Notes: generated by a model from the sequence alone, not told the origin. A stretch of DNA of 36,942 nucleotides from a virus (IMGVR_UViG_3300010885_071966:1-36942), one strand, 5' to 3'. Shown: positions 1 to 7,587, counted from the first letter of the stretch. Translations and numbers: made by a program.

Positions 1-1044
1 ATCGATAAAATGTTAGTAGATCCAAGATTCGCTGATACTCTCATAGAATTTTACAAATACACCTTTAAGATGGGTGGTGCATCAACTGTTCCTGGTGAAC
101 CGACTAGAGATACAGCGCCATTTTTTGCGGCAAGAACTGTATATGAAGATAAGGATTGGAGAAACATTCTTACGCAGGATTCAAATACATGTCCTACGTT
201 TAACATTACGACTCATACATTTATTGATGGAAGTTGTAATAATCTTCCGGCTGGGATGAAGCATTCTGGAATTCTTACTGATCCTGGCATACATAGTTTG
301 TTTTTTGGAAACCTATCGTTTAGAAGAAATCGCTTCTATCATGAAACTTTTTTATGTAGGTCAGGTAATGAACAATCTGGTGGAGAGCCTACCGACATGC
401 CGCCACAAGATCCGCCGTGTAGCGACAGCATGCCAATACCAGGATATCAAAACAAATGGCCTGTGAATGAAATTGCTGGTGCTTGTAACGGTGGCAGAGT
501 TGATTTCCATGCGTATAATGTTGGCAACATATGTTCAAATTGTCATTCAACATGGAATCATCGTGCACCATTATTTTCTCAATTCGATTCCAAGGGTATA
601 TATCAGATGTTGACGCCTGCAGGAGAATATGCAGTATTAGTTCCAGTTTCTGGATCACCAAAGGCAAAGCTGTCTGATTGGTTATGCGTTGGTCAAACAT
701 GTCCGAATGGTGGAAATAATACAACAGCATGGAAAAAATCCATGAATGTTGATGGAGTAGAAACTTTAGCTTCTGCAGCAAATTTGACTGAGTTTGGTCA
801 ACAAATGTCAAAAGACGATGAAGTAATTGAATGTGCTATAAAGAGAGTTTGGAATTATTCAATGGGTAGAGCTGATATAACTGAGATTGGCGGGAGGAGT
901 TGGGTAAATCTTCCCGACAGAAAAGATGCAAATTCTCAATTGCTAACATCTTCAAAGCTAGTTTCATTATTTAAGTTAAACAACTATAGTTTAAAGAGTG
1001 TTTTTAAGGCGATATTCGTTTCCGACGATTTCATAAGGTTTTAA
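1..1044 (+). CDS. DUF1588/DUF1585-type cytochrome-like protein (5' end beyond window)
   Basis: The frame is open from base 1; the first ATG is at 10, but no stop precedes it, so the gene probably begins upstream. Numbering from that ATG, a segment at residues 86-116 (GILTDPG ... FLC) matches the DUF1588 pattern of planctomycete/myxobacterial cytochrome proteins. A single CSNCH at 175-179, followed by F..FD..G.Y, is the c-type haem motif in its usual DUF1588 context. The last residues (FKAIFVSDDFIRF) look like the end of DUF1585. Known relatives are exported proteins encoded next to DUF1501/DUF1552 genes, which fits the third gene downstream. The redox role is inferred and the substrate is unknown. 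It is unusual beside phage genes; it may be host DNA or cargo. Confidence 0.7.
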   Translation: MDKMLVDPRFADTLIEFYKYTFKMGGASTVPGEPTRDTAPFFAARTVYEDKDWRNILTQDSNTCPTFNITTHTFIDGSCNNLPAGMKHSGILTDPGIHSLFFGNLSFRRNRFYHETFLCRSGNEQSGGEPTDMPPQDPPCSDSMPIPGYQNKWPVNEIAGACNGGRVDFHAYNVGNICSNCHSTWNHRAPLFSQFDSKGIYQMLTPAGEYAVLVPVSGSPKAKLSDWLCVGQTCPNGGNNTTAWKKSMNVDGVETLASAANLTEFGQQMSKDDEVIECAIKRVWNYSMGRADITEIGGRSWVNLPDRKDANSQLLTSSKLVSLFKLNNYSLKSVFKAIFVSDDFIRF

Positions 1045-1047
1045 AAA

Positions 1048-2067
1048 ATGAATAAAAATAAAACGATATTATTGTCCCCGTTTATTCTTGCTGCATTGTT
1101 TATGACATTTATGTCATGTGGGTCCATAACGCCTAATATCGGCGAGAATGAGTGTCCTGTTGATGACGATTTAGCAAGTAGCAGTATAATAGTTTCAGCT
1201 GTTTCTTCTGGTATTGGAGGAGCTATCAATACCTCTTCTACGTCTACAATAGCATCATCATCTGGCAGCGGAATGCAAGTACAAGAATATGACATTCCTT
1301 TAGAAAGCGAGATTGCAACTCGGCTTCATAGTTGTCATAAACTAACATATGCGCAACTTGGTAATTTTTTGAGATCTCGAGGTGTTATAATCCCGCCTGG
1401 GAATGTTTCTGATTTAAAGACAACGCAAGTTAATATTTTTGGTTCTATGCAAACGTTGGGCAGCGTTTTTGGTGGAAGTAATAATGCTTGTGAAATGGCT
1501 GATACTGTTGCGAATGGAGCCGGTCAAGCAAACGATCCGTTATGTCCTATGGGAGAAGTTTGTTTTTGTAATCAGGATGATAAGGTAAATGAAATTAATC
1601 GAAGTTGTTTAGATGTAGGAAATAACTCTCCTGATGCCAAAGATGGATATTGTGTATCGAAGCCATCTGCTGTAGGATATTTATACTTTTCTGGTAAGGA
1701 TGCATTTGGCGTTCCAAAATTAGATTCTCGACTTTCTGAAAAAGATGAACATTCAACAGCTAGTGCGATGAGATTAATGGATGTTTTTATTCAATCAGCG
1801 CCACAAATTATTGCAAATATTGGAAATCCTTTAAAAGCTCCTGCGTGCACATTAGCGGGAGTGAATAAATCGATGTTTGATGCTAGCGATGGTAGTTGTG
1901 TTGAAGAAAATGTAAGTTGTCTTATCGGGCAACCTGCGACTGAGGATCATATGTTGCTTTGTAATTTAATCATTCAAAAAGCAAATTCAAGTGATCTAAC
2001 AGATGTAATGAAAAAACGTAATATTGCAGTTGCAGTGTTGTTAAGTGCAGCTCATTCTTGTCAATGA
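1048..2067 (+). CDS. Cys-rich putative lipoprotein
   Basis: It starts three bases after the preceding stop, so the two are probably co-translated. Residues 1-24 form a signal peptide with a lipobox ending FMSC (Cys24), predicting lipidation and membrane anchoring outside the cytoplasm. A Ser/Thr-rich linker follows (about residues 45-75), then a globular part. A cysteine cluster near residues 168-210 (LCPMGEVCFC and later Cys) suggests disulfides in an oxidising compartment. I do not recognise the family. The context, between a CxxCH cytochrome-like protein and a Tat-exported DUF1501-like protein, suggests the three act together in the envelope. The export prediction is strong; the function is unknown. 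Confidence 0.7.
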   Translation: MNKNKTILLSPFILAALFMTFMSCGSITPNIGENECPVDDDLASSSIIVSAVSSGIGGAINTSSTSTIASSSGSGMQVQEYDIPLESEIATRLHSCHKLTYAQLGNFLRSRGVIIPPGNVSDLKTTQVNIFGSMQTLGSVFGGSNNACEMADTVANGAGQANDPLCPMGEVCFCNQDDKVNEINRSCLDVGNNSPDAKDGYCVSKPSAVGYLYFSGKDAFGVPKLDSRLSEKDEHSTASAMRLMDVFIQSAPQIIANIGNPLKAPACTLAGVNKSMFDASDGSCVEENVSCLIGQPATEDHMLLCNLIIQKANSSDLTDVMKKRNIAVAVLLSAAHSCQ

Positions 2068-2080
2068 AAAGAGAATTAAA

Positions 2081-3682
2081 ATGACTAATTGGAAATTAAA
2101 AGATCTTCGTAGTAACCGTCGCCGCACGTTTCTTAAGATGTGTACGGCAACAGCTGCTGCTATTGGCATTTCTAGGACTGATTTATTAAACTTTCTCTCT
2201 GACGAAGGCGGATATGGCATTGCAGAAGCTGCTGGATCTACATATGGTAGATCGCTTATTATTCCGTCTCCGAATGGTGTGTATGCATGGTTTCAGGAGT
2301 TGTGGCCTGTTGCTGATGTTGCTTTTAAAGCCTGTCAAAACGCAAACGTTCCGAGCCAATCTTCTCAGTTTGGAGGATTCTCTTCTTATCTCTACACGTC
2401 GCAATATGGATATAACCCAGGTAATGGATATCGCGGAACATATACATGGGGCAAAGGAAATGTTATGCCATCGCTTCCAACAGGCGTCAAAGGATGGAGT
2501 GGCGGTGATAGATCTTTCTTTTATGGGCCTCATGCGCCTTGTTTCGATCATACAAATGGAGTTCCTAAATATCCTGTGACTGCGCTGATGTCTGGCAAGG
2601 ATGAAACACATACTGAGTTTCCAACTTCGGCAACTGTACTTTCAGGAAACTCATCAATGCAAGCAGCACTTGCTGCATTGGGTTCAGCAGGCTCCGGCGC
2701 GATTGTTCCTGTTCTAGGCATAGACCCTGTTAAATATGGTCGAGCGCCTGGTGCTCCCGAAGTCGCTACCGTTCCTAGTGCTAACGGTATGATTGATTTA
2801 TTCAATTCTGCAGCTAGCCAATTTACACTAGCTACCAAGGTAGATCAAGAACTCTTTGAGGTCTATTATAAGGCTCTGGTTGGCCTTAGAAAATCCTCAA
2901 ATAAATCTACGTGGTTACCACAGATGGCAATTACAAAGAATTCTGCACGCATTATTGGTCTTAATTTTGCGAGCCAATTAACACCAACGAGTCAAGATCT
3001 AATTGACTTTGGAATTCAGGAAATGATTGATGGGCTTAATACTAGTTCTGCGTATATGACTGCTACGCAAAGAAGCGGAATAGAAGAGTTTAGCAAGGTT
3101 CTTATAGTAGTTGCCAAGGCATTTACGTTAGGTCTTAGTAAGACGGCAATAGTAGCATTATCACCGGGTCCAACGAGTGACACAACGTTCACAGATCCGC
3201 ATGTAACATTCGATTCGTCATTATTAATGAATCAAGGTCGAAATACTACAAAGCATTTAGGAAAGGCAATAGATGGTTTCTATGGGTATCTTTCAAAGCA
3301 GGTAGATCCTGAGAATCCTACAGAAAAGTTAGATCAAAACACAGTTCTTGTTGCTTATGGTGATACTCCTCATACACCGTTGCAAGGTAATGCTTGGCCA
3401 GATGCAACACCTGATGCCTGTAATTGGTCGTATGTTATGGATCCTAAGGGAAATATCAAGAATGGGTGGTTTGGTCATTGTTATGCCAACAAGATAAATA
3501 ATCGTAATGGAATTGGATATGATCCATTAACTGGGCTAGACGATATGAATAAAACGTCCGACCAGATGTCATCATTCTCTTCAACTGCTGCAGTATATGC
3601 TACGGCTAGGGGTGATAGTAATAAGACAGCTGAGTTTGGAAATTCACCAAATATTATTTCTGGATTAATTAATTCAAAATAA
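2081..3682 (+). CDS. Tat-exported DUF1501-like protein
   Basis: The ATG at 2081 is preferred over an in-frame GTG at 2045: it follows a purine-rich AGAGAA and puts the twin-arginine signal (SNRRRTFLK, residues 10-18) near the N-terminus, followed by an Ala-rich hydrophobic stretch. The GTG start would overlap the upstream gene by 23 bases. The C-terminal half has LDQNTVLVAYGDTPHTP, resembling the 'llddT.vv...EFGRTP' stretch of DUF1501 (sulfatase-like fold) proteins, though the EFGR signature is altered to YGDT. DUF1501 genes often pair with DUF1588/DUF1592 cytochrome-like genes, as here. The substrate is unknown. The Tat signal implies folding, perhaps with a cofactor, before export. Confidence 0.65.
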   Translation: MTNWKLKDLRSNRRRTFLKMCTATAAAIGISRTDLLNFLSDEGGYGIAEAAGSTYGRSLIIPSPNGVYAWFQELWPVADVAFKACQNANVPSQSSQFGGFSSYLYTSQYGYNPGNGYRGTYTWGKGNVMPSLPTGVKGWSGGDRSFFYGPHAPCFDHTNGVPKYPVTALMSGKDETHTEFPTSATVLSGNSSMQAALAALGSAGSGAIVPVLGIDPVKYGRAPGAPEVATVPSANGMIDLFNSAASQFTLATKVDQELFEVYYKALVGLRKSSNKSTWLPQMAITKNSARIIGLNFASQLTPTSQDLIDFGIQEMIDGLNTSSAYMTATQRSGIEEFSKVLIVVAKAFTLGLSKTAIVALSPGPTSDTTFTDPHVTFDSSLLMNQGRNTTKHLGKAIDGFYGYLSKQVDPENPTEKLDQNTVLVAYGDTPHTPLQGNAWPDATPDACNWSYVMDPKGNIKNGWFGHCYANKINNRNGIGYDPLTGLDDMNKTSDQMSSFSSTAAVYATARGDSNKTAEFGNSPNIISGLINSK

Positions 3683-3725
3683 TATTAAGCATATATAATA
3701 TTTAATGTTTGTAATGAGAAAAACA

Positions 3726-4715
3726 ATGACATCAAACGAGCAAAAACTTCGCAGATTAATTAGCAATGAAATTAAGACAGTTATTAAGGAATCTGTTCAC
3801 CCGCGGCAGAGTCTAGTATCTTTAATTTTTGAGGATAAAAGTGAGAATTTAAAAGACGTTGCCCCTGAAACAGTTGCGCCTACAGAACTTGATAAAGTCG
3901 ATCCTGTTATTGCAAAAGTAATTGTTAAGTCTGGCGAAATGGACAAAGATAAAGGTGACGATGTTATTAAAGTATCTCCAAAGTCCTGGCCGGCTGCTGA
4001 CCTAAAGCCTTCACAAACTACTATGAGAATAGAAGGTACCATAAGTATGGCATTTTCCATGCTTGCAGGTACGATGGATACTAATCTAGGTTGTATCGTC
4101 TCAAGTGATAATCACATCATGGACGGTCATCATAGATGGAGCGCTGCAATTTTAGTTGATCCTTCATCAACTGTCTCAGGTTTTGGAGCCGAGCTACCGG
4201 GAAATGAATTAGTAGGTGTTCTTAATGTTTTGACCAAAGGTATCTTTGGAAAATCAAAAGGAAACCCGGGCAAAGGATCAATCGCTTCATATACACCTGA
4301 AAATGTTAAGTCTGCAATAGAAAAATTTCTTGAAGCAGGTTCAACACATGTAAAACCTGACGAAGCAAAAAAATTGTTAGAAGAAAAATTCGGGTCAGTT
4401 GAAAAAGGTGTAGAGACAATGTCTAAAAACGTTGAGTCTATGAGCAAAGACGTGCCAGGCTGGGCACCCGATAGAGCGCAAATGCCTGTTATTGATCCTA
4501 AAGAAGTTCCTGCTGCTGCAAAAGCGTTGTCTTCGGGTAAGGTTGATGTCATGCCACCGTATTCTGCTGTTGTTAAAAGATCTTTTTCAGGTGCTGAAAA
4601 GTCGGCTACTTCTAAAAAAGATTCTAAAAAAGATTCTAAAAAAGAAGAATCTCGCGGCGCCTCAGGAGATGTTTTAATCGAGCGTTGGCAAAAGCTTGCT
4701 GGTTTAATTAAGTAA
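3726..4715 (+). CDS. Putative head-associated protein with ParB/sulfiredoxin-like motif
   Basis: Possible starts are 3705, 3714 and 3726. I chose 3726 because it gives a short N-terminus (MTSNEQKLRRLISNEIK...) like that of other genes in this window, and a purine-rich GAGAAAAA lies just upstream. The N-terminus is a basic amphipathic segment with I-K-E/S, resembling a prohead-protease site. Near residues 124-138 the motif SSDNHIMDGHHRWSAA matches the ParB/Srx-like fold signature (xGxHR). The middle is helical and charged. Near the C-terminus there is a triplicated SKKD/E, and the protein ends in LIERWQKLAGLIK. It is not a plausible partition ParB because it lacks a recognisable helix-turn-helix region. 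Function unknown; packaging into the head is inferred from the N-terminus. Confidence 0.65.
   Translation: MTSNEQKLRRLISNEIKTVIKESVHPRQSLVSLIFEDKSENLKDVAPETVAPTELDKVDPVIAKVIVKSGEMDKDKGDDVIKVSPKSWPAADLKPSQTTMRIEGTISMAFSMLAGTMDTNLGCIVSSDNHIMDGHHRWSAAILVDPSSTVSGFGAELPGNELVGVLNVLTKGIFGKSKGNPGKGSIASYTPENVKSAIEKFLEAGSTHVKPDEAKKLLEEKFGSVEKGVETMSKNVESMSKDVPGWAPDRAQMPVIDPKEVPAAAKALSSGKVDVMPPYSAVVKRSFSGAEKSATSKKDSKKDSKKEESRGASGDVLIERWQKLAGLIK
4611..4646 (+). repeat. Three tandem 12-bp units within the ParB-like gene
   Basis: TCTAAAAAAGAT occurs twice and is followed by TCTAAAAAAGAA. The units encode SKKD-SKKD-SKKE, a basic, probably disordered linker. Length changes in 12-bp steps would keep the frame. 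Confidence 0.9.
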
Positions 4716-4791
4716 TATCTTCTTGTTTCTTGACATATAAAAAAATCTTTTCAAATCGCAAGTATTAATGTGCAAATATCACGGGCAACAA

Positions 4792-4812
4792 TATTTGGCA
4801 AATTGCCAAATA
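4792..4812. promoter_or_regulatory. 21-bp perfect inverted repeat (operator-like)
   Basis: The arms TATTTGGCAA and TTGCCAAATA are exact reverse complements separated by a single A. The site lies in the 149-base gap before the 80-residue gene at 4865. There is no following T-run, so it does not look like an intrinsic terminator. A binding site for a dimeric repressor is possible but unproven. Confidence 0.5.
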
Positions 4813-4864
4813 CGATTTCTAGACTAGCAAGTTTCCGCAGTGCATATATTTATTAGATGTTGAT

Positions 4865-5107
4865 ATGTCTATTTTAAAAGAATTCATTCAAGAGGCGATT
4901 AAAACGACAGTGCTTGATATCGGTAATTATTTTAATGTTGGCGATGAAATATTATTCGGTAAATGGAAAAATAAGCGTGGATTAATTATTGATCTATTTT
5001 TAGATCCTCGCGGGATACCAACTGTTATAATTGAGCCTATTTCGAAGGGTAGAAAAAAGAACGTAATAATGGGTTTATTTAAGATTAGAAAAAAAGTTGA
5101 TGACTGA
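4865..5107 (+). CDS. Small protein with T4-type capsid-targeting N-terminus
   Basis: An 80-residue protein. Its first ten residues, MSILKEFIQE followed by Ala, align position by position with the capsid-targeting sequence of T4 internal proteins (MKTYQEFIAE followed by Ala), including the I-x-E cleavage site at residue 10. The rest, about residues 25-75 (VGDEILFGKWKNKRG, then ..PRGIPTVIIEP..KGRKK), resembles small beta-rich proteins common in large myoviruses, of unknown role. No Shine-Dalgarno sequence is obvious and an AT-rich TATATTTA lies about 20 bases upstream. It is probably packaged inside the head and trimmed by the prohead protease; this is inferred from the N-terminus only. Confidence 0.65.
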   Translation: MSILKEFIQEAIKTTVLDIGNYFNVGDEILFGKWKNKRGLIIDLFLDPRGIPTVIIEPISKGRKKNVIMGLFKIRKKVDD

Positions 5108-5116
5108 ACATTGATC

Positions 5117-5569
5117 ATGATGCATTTACCGATTTATTCTAGTAGAACTTGCGGCGATTGCACAAAGTGTTGCGAAGGTTGGTTAGAAGGTGTCGTACAT
5201 GGATATAAGATGTATCGAGGCTGTTCCTGTCATTTTTTAGAAAAATCATGTAGTGCATACGAGTCTAGACCCGAAAATCCATGTAAAAGCTATAATTGCG
5301 CATGGTTGTTAGAAGACAAGTTTCCGAGTTGGATGAAACCCAGCTTATCCGGCGTGATAATAACAAAATTAACGATGAAGATACCGACTAATAATGGGAT
5401 GAACCAAGTTGAATATTATAATGTCACAGAAACTAATAGCAAGATTGACTCGTCTGTTCTCAATTGGCTTATTCATTGGGCTCTTGATAGCGATATAAAT
5501 CTAGTATATGAACTAGAAGGTAAAATACATGCTATTGGAAAACAAGAATTTAAAGCATTAATTTTTTGA
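5117..5569 (+). CDS. YkgJ-type Cys-cluster (Zn/Fe) protein
   Basis: A TTG at 5111 and ATGs at 5117 and 5120 are in frame; 5117 is taken as the start. From this start, residues 12-19 read CGDCTKCC, followed by CSCHF, C..Y..RP and a later NC. This matches the YkgJ/UPF0153 pattern (CxxCxxCC ... CxFL...C..Y..RP..C), thought to bind zinc or an iron-sulfur centre. The protein is 150 residues, somewhat longer than the core domain; the C-terminal third is unassigned. The YkgJ family has no settled function, and its members occur in bacteria and in several large phages. The gene begins ten bases after the preceding stop, so the two may be co-transcribed. Confidence 0.7.
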   Translation: MMHLPIYSSRTCGDCTKCCEGWLEGVVHGYKMYRGCSCHFLEKSCSAYESRPENPCKSYNCAWLLEDKFPSWMKPSLSGVIITKLTMKIPTNNGMNQVEYYNVTETNSKIDSSVLNWLIHWALDSDINLVYELEGKIHAIGKQEFKALIF

Positions 5570-5632
5570 AAGCCTTTCTAAAAATTAATAACCAAGTGAT
5601 ATATTTCTATATATTACAAGTACTTATAGATC

Positions 5633-5887
5633 ATGATTACGAATACAGTTTTAAGACCCAACGAGGTTGGCGCTTATTTGTTTCGAGTCAAAGGTGAACT
5701 TGAAGTCATGTTAAATTCGATTCGTTCATGGCGCGCTAAGGGGCTGGATGGTAATCATGTTATTCCGATTGAAGTATTACCACTCGAATTAAAATTAGAA
5801 AAAGCACTAATCGGAGTCGATGAAATGATTAATTTAGTTTCAAGAATTAAGATGAGTCGAAAAAACAAAAGCGACATTGTTAAATAA
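5633..5887 (+). CDS. Hypothetical 84-residue protein
   Basis: I do not recognise this protein. It is predominantly helical with an amphipathic middle (VKGELEVMLNSIRSW) and a Lys-rich C-terminus. There is no signal peptide or Cys motif. The ATG at 5633 has no Shine-Dalgarno sequence; the AT-rich TACTTATA ends five bases before it. It sits among other small genes with the same strand and spacing, which supports it as real. Confidence 0.55.
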   Translation: MITNTVLRPNEVGAYLFRVKGELEVMLNSIRSWRAKGLDGNHVIPIEVLPLELKLEKALIGVDEMINLVSRIKMSRKNKSDIVK

Positions 5888-5965
5888 TTTAAACTATTTT
5901 TATTGATAAATAAGAAAAACTGTATTCTTTAGGTATCGATTGGTTTAACGCCTTACTTATATGTT

Positions 5966-6271
5966 ATGAATCATCTTAGAAATTTTATCAAAGAACGAAT
6001 TCTTCTCTTGAAAGAAGAAGAACAAGCTAGCACTGGAAAAGACGTTAAAGATACATCTTCTTCTAAAATCGCTACTAACAAGTTAGCTTCAAATCCGGCA
6101 CTTCTTTCAGCGATTGAGGCAATTAAAGATTCTCAAGGATTAGCCGCATTTTTGCAAGACATAACGGCTGTAGCAGTTGAAAAAGGCATGGACTTAGAAA
6201 AAATGAAATCAGGCGTCAAGAAGTTTTCACAAGCTATTATGAGTGCAAAGCCTGAAGATTCTAAAAAGTAA
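5966..6271 (+). CDS. Small helical protein with capsid-targeting-like N-terminus
   Basis: A 101-residue protein beginning MNHLRNFIKERILLLKEEE, which keeps the F-I-x-E pattern at residues 7-10 seen in the gene at 4865 and in T4 internal-protein leaders. A second L-K-E occurs at 15-17. A low-complexity Ser/Thr/Lys linker follows (about 22-40), then a helical domain (residues 41-95) ending in Lys. No family is recognised. Like its neighbours it lacks a Shine-Dalgarno sequence, with TACTTATA just upstream of the ATG. An internal head protein or scaffold-core component is the working guess. Confidence 0.6.
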   Translation: MNHLRNFIKERILLLKEEEQASTGKDVKDTSSSKIATNKLASNPALLSAIEAIKDSQGLAAFLQDITAVAVEKGMDLEKMKSGVKKFSQAIMSAKPEDSKK

Positions 6272-6358
6272 TTTTACTATACGCTTTTCAATAAAGCGAT
6301 CAGATTACTACTGCTCAGTGATACAATACATCTTTTGTGAGATATTATCTTAACAACA

Positions 6359-6388
6359 TCAGAAGCAAATAATGAAAAATGCTTCTGA
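6359..6388 (+). promoter_or_regulatory. 5' stem-loop upstream of the 6406 gene
   Basis: The arms TCAGAAGCA (6359-6367) and TGCTTCTGA (6380-6388) are perfect 9-bp complements around a 12-base AT-rich loop. The hairpin ends six bases before the GGAG ribosome site at 6394-6397. It could stabilise the mRNA or control translation; there is no T-run, so it is not a terminator. Confidence 0.5.
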
Positions 6389-6405
6389 CAACTGGAGATT
6401 ATATC

Positions 6406-6681
6406 ATGACCGCTAGCAAAAATCAAAAGCTTGTTTCACAAAATCGTAATGCTACTATTCGTACTCGTAAGGATCGTACAGGTAAGATGCGTACTGAAAC
6501 TGTTGGTCGCGACAGTGCTACGCTCGTAGCGGCGATAAGTACGAATCAAAAGAATAATTCTACTCGTCTGTTCGTAGATTTTCCAATTAGCGGCGGCGCT
6601 GTAGAGTTCACGGGTAGCGAGGCAAGAACATTGTATCGTTTGCTTCAAAAGCACTATGCAGAGTCTGGCAAGACTTGGTGA
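6406..6681 (+). CDS. Small basic protein, probably strongly expressed
   Basis: The ATG at 6406 is chosen over an in-frame ATG at 6379 because GGAG lies eight bases upstream and the earlier start falls inside a hairpin. The product has 91 residues. The first third is strongly basic and Asn/Gln/Thr-rich (TIRTRKDRTGKMRT); the rest (LFVDFPISGGAVEFTG, then a helix LYRLLQKHYAE) looks like a small alpha/beta fold. Many CGT and GGT codons suggest selection for high expression. It is flanked by a 5' hairpin and a 3' intrinsic terminator, so it may form its own transcript. No family recognised; nucleic-acid binding is a guess from the charge. Confidence 0.7.
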   Translation: MTASKNQKLVSQNRNATIRTRKDRTGKMRTETVGRDSATLVAAISTNQKNNSTRLFVDFPISGGAVEFTGSEARTLYRLLQKHYAESGKTW

Positions 6682-6712
6682 AACTTACAAAGTTTTAACT
6701 TCGCATAACTTT

Positions 6713-6743
6713 AGCCGTATCCTTTTAAAGGAGTACGGCTTTT
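6713..6743 (+). terminator. Intrinsic terminator after the small basic protein gene
   Basis: AGCCGTA (6713-6719) pairs with TACGGCT (6734-6740). The inner CCTT/AAGG extends the stem with one bulged G and a tiny loop, and a four-T tail follows. It lies 32 bases after the stop at 6681. Confidence 0.75.
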
Positions 6744-6757
6744 GTCATTAAAAATTG

Positions 6758-6775
6758 ATCTCGACATCTCGAGAT
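6758..6775. promoter_or_regulatory. Tandem ATCTCGA with palindrome, possible operator
   Basis: ATCTCGA occurs at 6758-6764 and again at 6766-6772; the second copy is part of the perfect palindrome ATCTCGAGAT (6766-6775). It lies between a terminator and the gene at 6843, where a promoter would be expected. No clear -35/-10 pair is seen. Confidence 0.3.
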
Positions 6776-6842
6776 AATGATACGTTTATTTTAGTTTATC
6801 GCTACTTCAACAAAAGGCGTCGTTTGCAGATAAAAGTAATCA

Positions 6843-7145
6843 ATGATATTGAATTTAAATCCAGAACAATTTTTATTAGTTTATAATTACGTGTCAAATT
6901 CTCCAAATTCGATAGCGCAGGAATTAAAAACAAAAATGGATCTAACGCTATTAGAAGTGTTATCATCAATCGATGATAAAAAAGCTCAATTTAGTTTTTT
7001 AAATTGGCTAAAACAAGAAAAAGAAAAAATTCGTCATATGGAAAACGAATTAGAAAATATTAAAGAAAATATTAAAATTAATCAAAAAGTCGTACACGAC
7101 GACGCTAATGATGGTTTATATTTCCCGGTTATTGCTGTAAAGTAA
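6843..7145 (+). CDS. Hypothetical coiled-coil protein
   Basis: A 100-residue protein, not recognised. Residues 1-50 are mixed hydrophobic helix (FLLVYNYVSNSP). About residues 55-82 (WLKQEKEKIRHMENELENI) form a heptad-like charged coiled coil, followed by a short beta-like C-terminus. It begins a run of three tightly packed small genes (6843, 7152, 7333) ending at a terminator, so these are probably one transcript. No Shine-Dalgarno sequence is evident. Confidence 0.6.
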   Translation: MILNLNPEQFLLVYNYVSNSPNSIAQELKTKMDLTLLEVLSSIDDKKAQFSFLNWLKQEKEKIRHMENELENIKENIKINQKVVHDDANDGLYFPVIAVK

Positions 7146-7151
7146 AACTAT

Positions 7152-7331
7152 ATGTCGGCATCAACTACACAGCTATTAGAACAAATAGTAGATCTTGAAT
7201 TATCAATTTGCGAGTTTCGTGCTTCTAACAAGGCAACGAAACATCTTGAGGATCTATTAATTGAATTGAAGGAAAGGCTTCAACTAATGAATGAAGCTTT
7301 GGAAAATGGCAATTCTTTAATAAAAGGATAA
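7152..7331 (+). CDS. Hypothetical 59-residue helical protein
   Basis: A short open frame from ATG 7152 to TAA 7329-7331. It begins six bases after the preceding stop and ends one base before the next ATG. The product (MSASTTQLLEQIVDLELSIC...) is an almost continuous amphipathic helix with a Leu/Glu/Lys pattern and no known motif. Its last codons (AAA GGA) supply the ribosome site of the next gene, so the pair looks translationally coupled. The tight packing is the main support. Confidence 0.6.
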   Translation: MSASTTQLLEQIVDLELSICEFRASNKATKHLEDLLIELKERLQLMNEALENGNSLIKG

Positions 7332-7332
7332 T

Positions 7333-7551
7333 ATGCAAAAAGTAAATCTATATCATCCATTATTCGATGAGAAAAATGAACTTCCTCCATTAACTCTTAG
7401 AGTAGGCGTTAAAGCTCCTTCGATTATGGTTGAAGGCGGCACTCCTGAGGTTCGTATAAAGTCTGAAGTTTATGTTCTTCTTTCGGCTCTACCTCGAGAT
7501 TTACAAGCAAGGGTTAGTACTGCTATTCAGGCATTAATCGACGGTATGTGA
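7333..7551 (+). CDS. Hypothetical 72-residue protein
   Basis: The start ATG is preceded by AAAGGA at 7323-7328, inside the end of the previous gene. The product has a Pro/Leu-rich N-terminal half (LPPLTLRVGVKAPSIMVEGG) that looks beta-stranded and a C-terminal helix (LPRDLQARVSTAIQALIDGM). No family recognised. It is the last gene before a strong hairpin and T-run, closing the small-gene block ahead of the neck and tail cassette. Confidence 0.6.
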   Translation: MQKVNLYHPLFDEKNELPPLTLRVGVKAPSIMVEGGTPEVRIKSEVYVLLSALPRDLQARVSTAIQALIDGM

Positions 7552-7560
7552 AATTTTTGC

Positions 7561-7587
7561 GATACTGAGTCAGTATTTTTTATTTTT
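7561..7587 (+). terminator. Intrinsic terminator before the neck/tail cassette
   Basis: ATACTG (7562-7567) and CAGTAT (7571-7576) form a perfect stem around AGT, followed by TTTTT-A-TTTTT. It starts ten bases after the stop of the 72-residue gene. Confidence 0.8.

Noticed and set aside
3683-3725. Prophage attachment site at the junction of bacterial-like and phage-like genes
   Set aside because: The gap is 43 bases of AT-rich DNA with no tRNA, integrase or direct repeat in view; the boundary is left as an open question.
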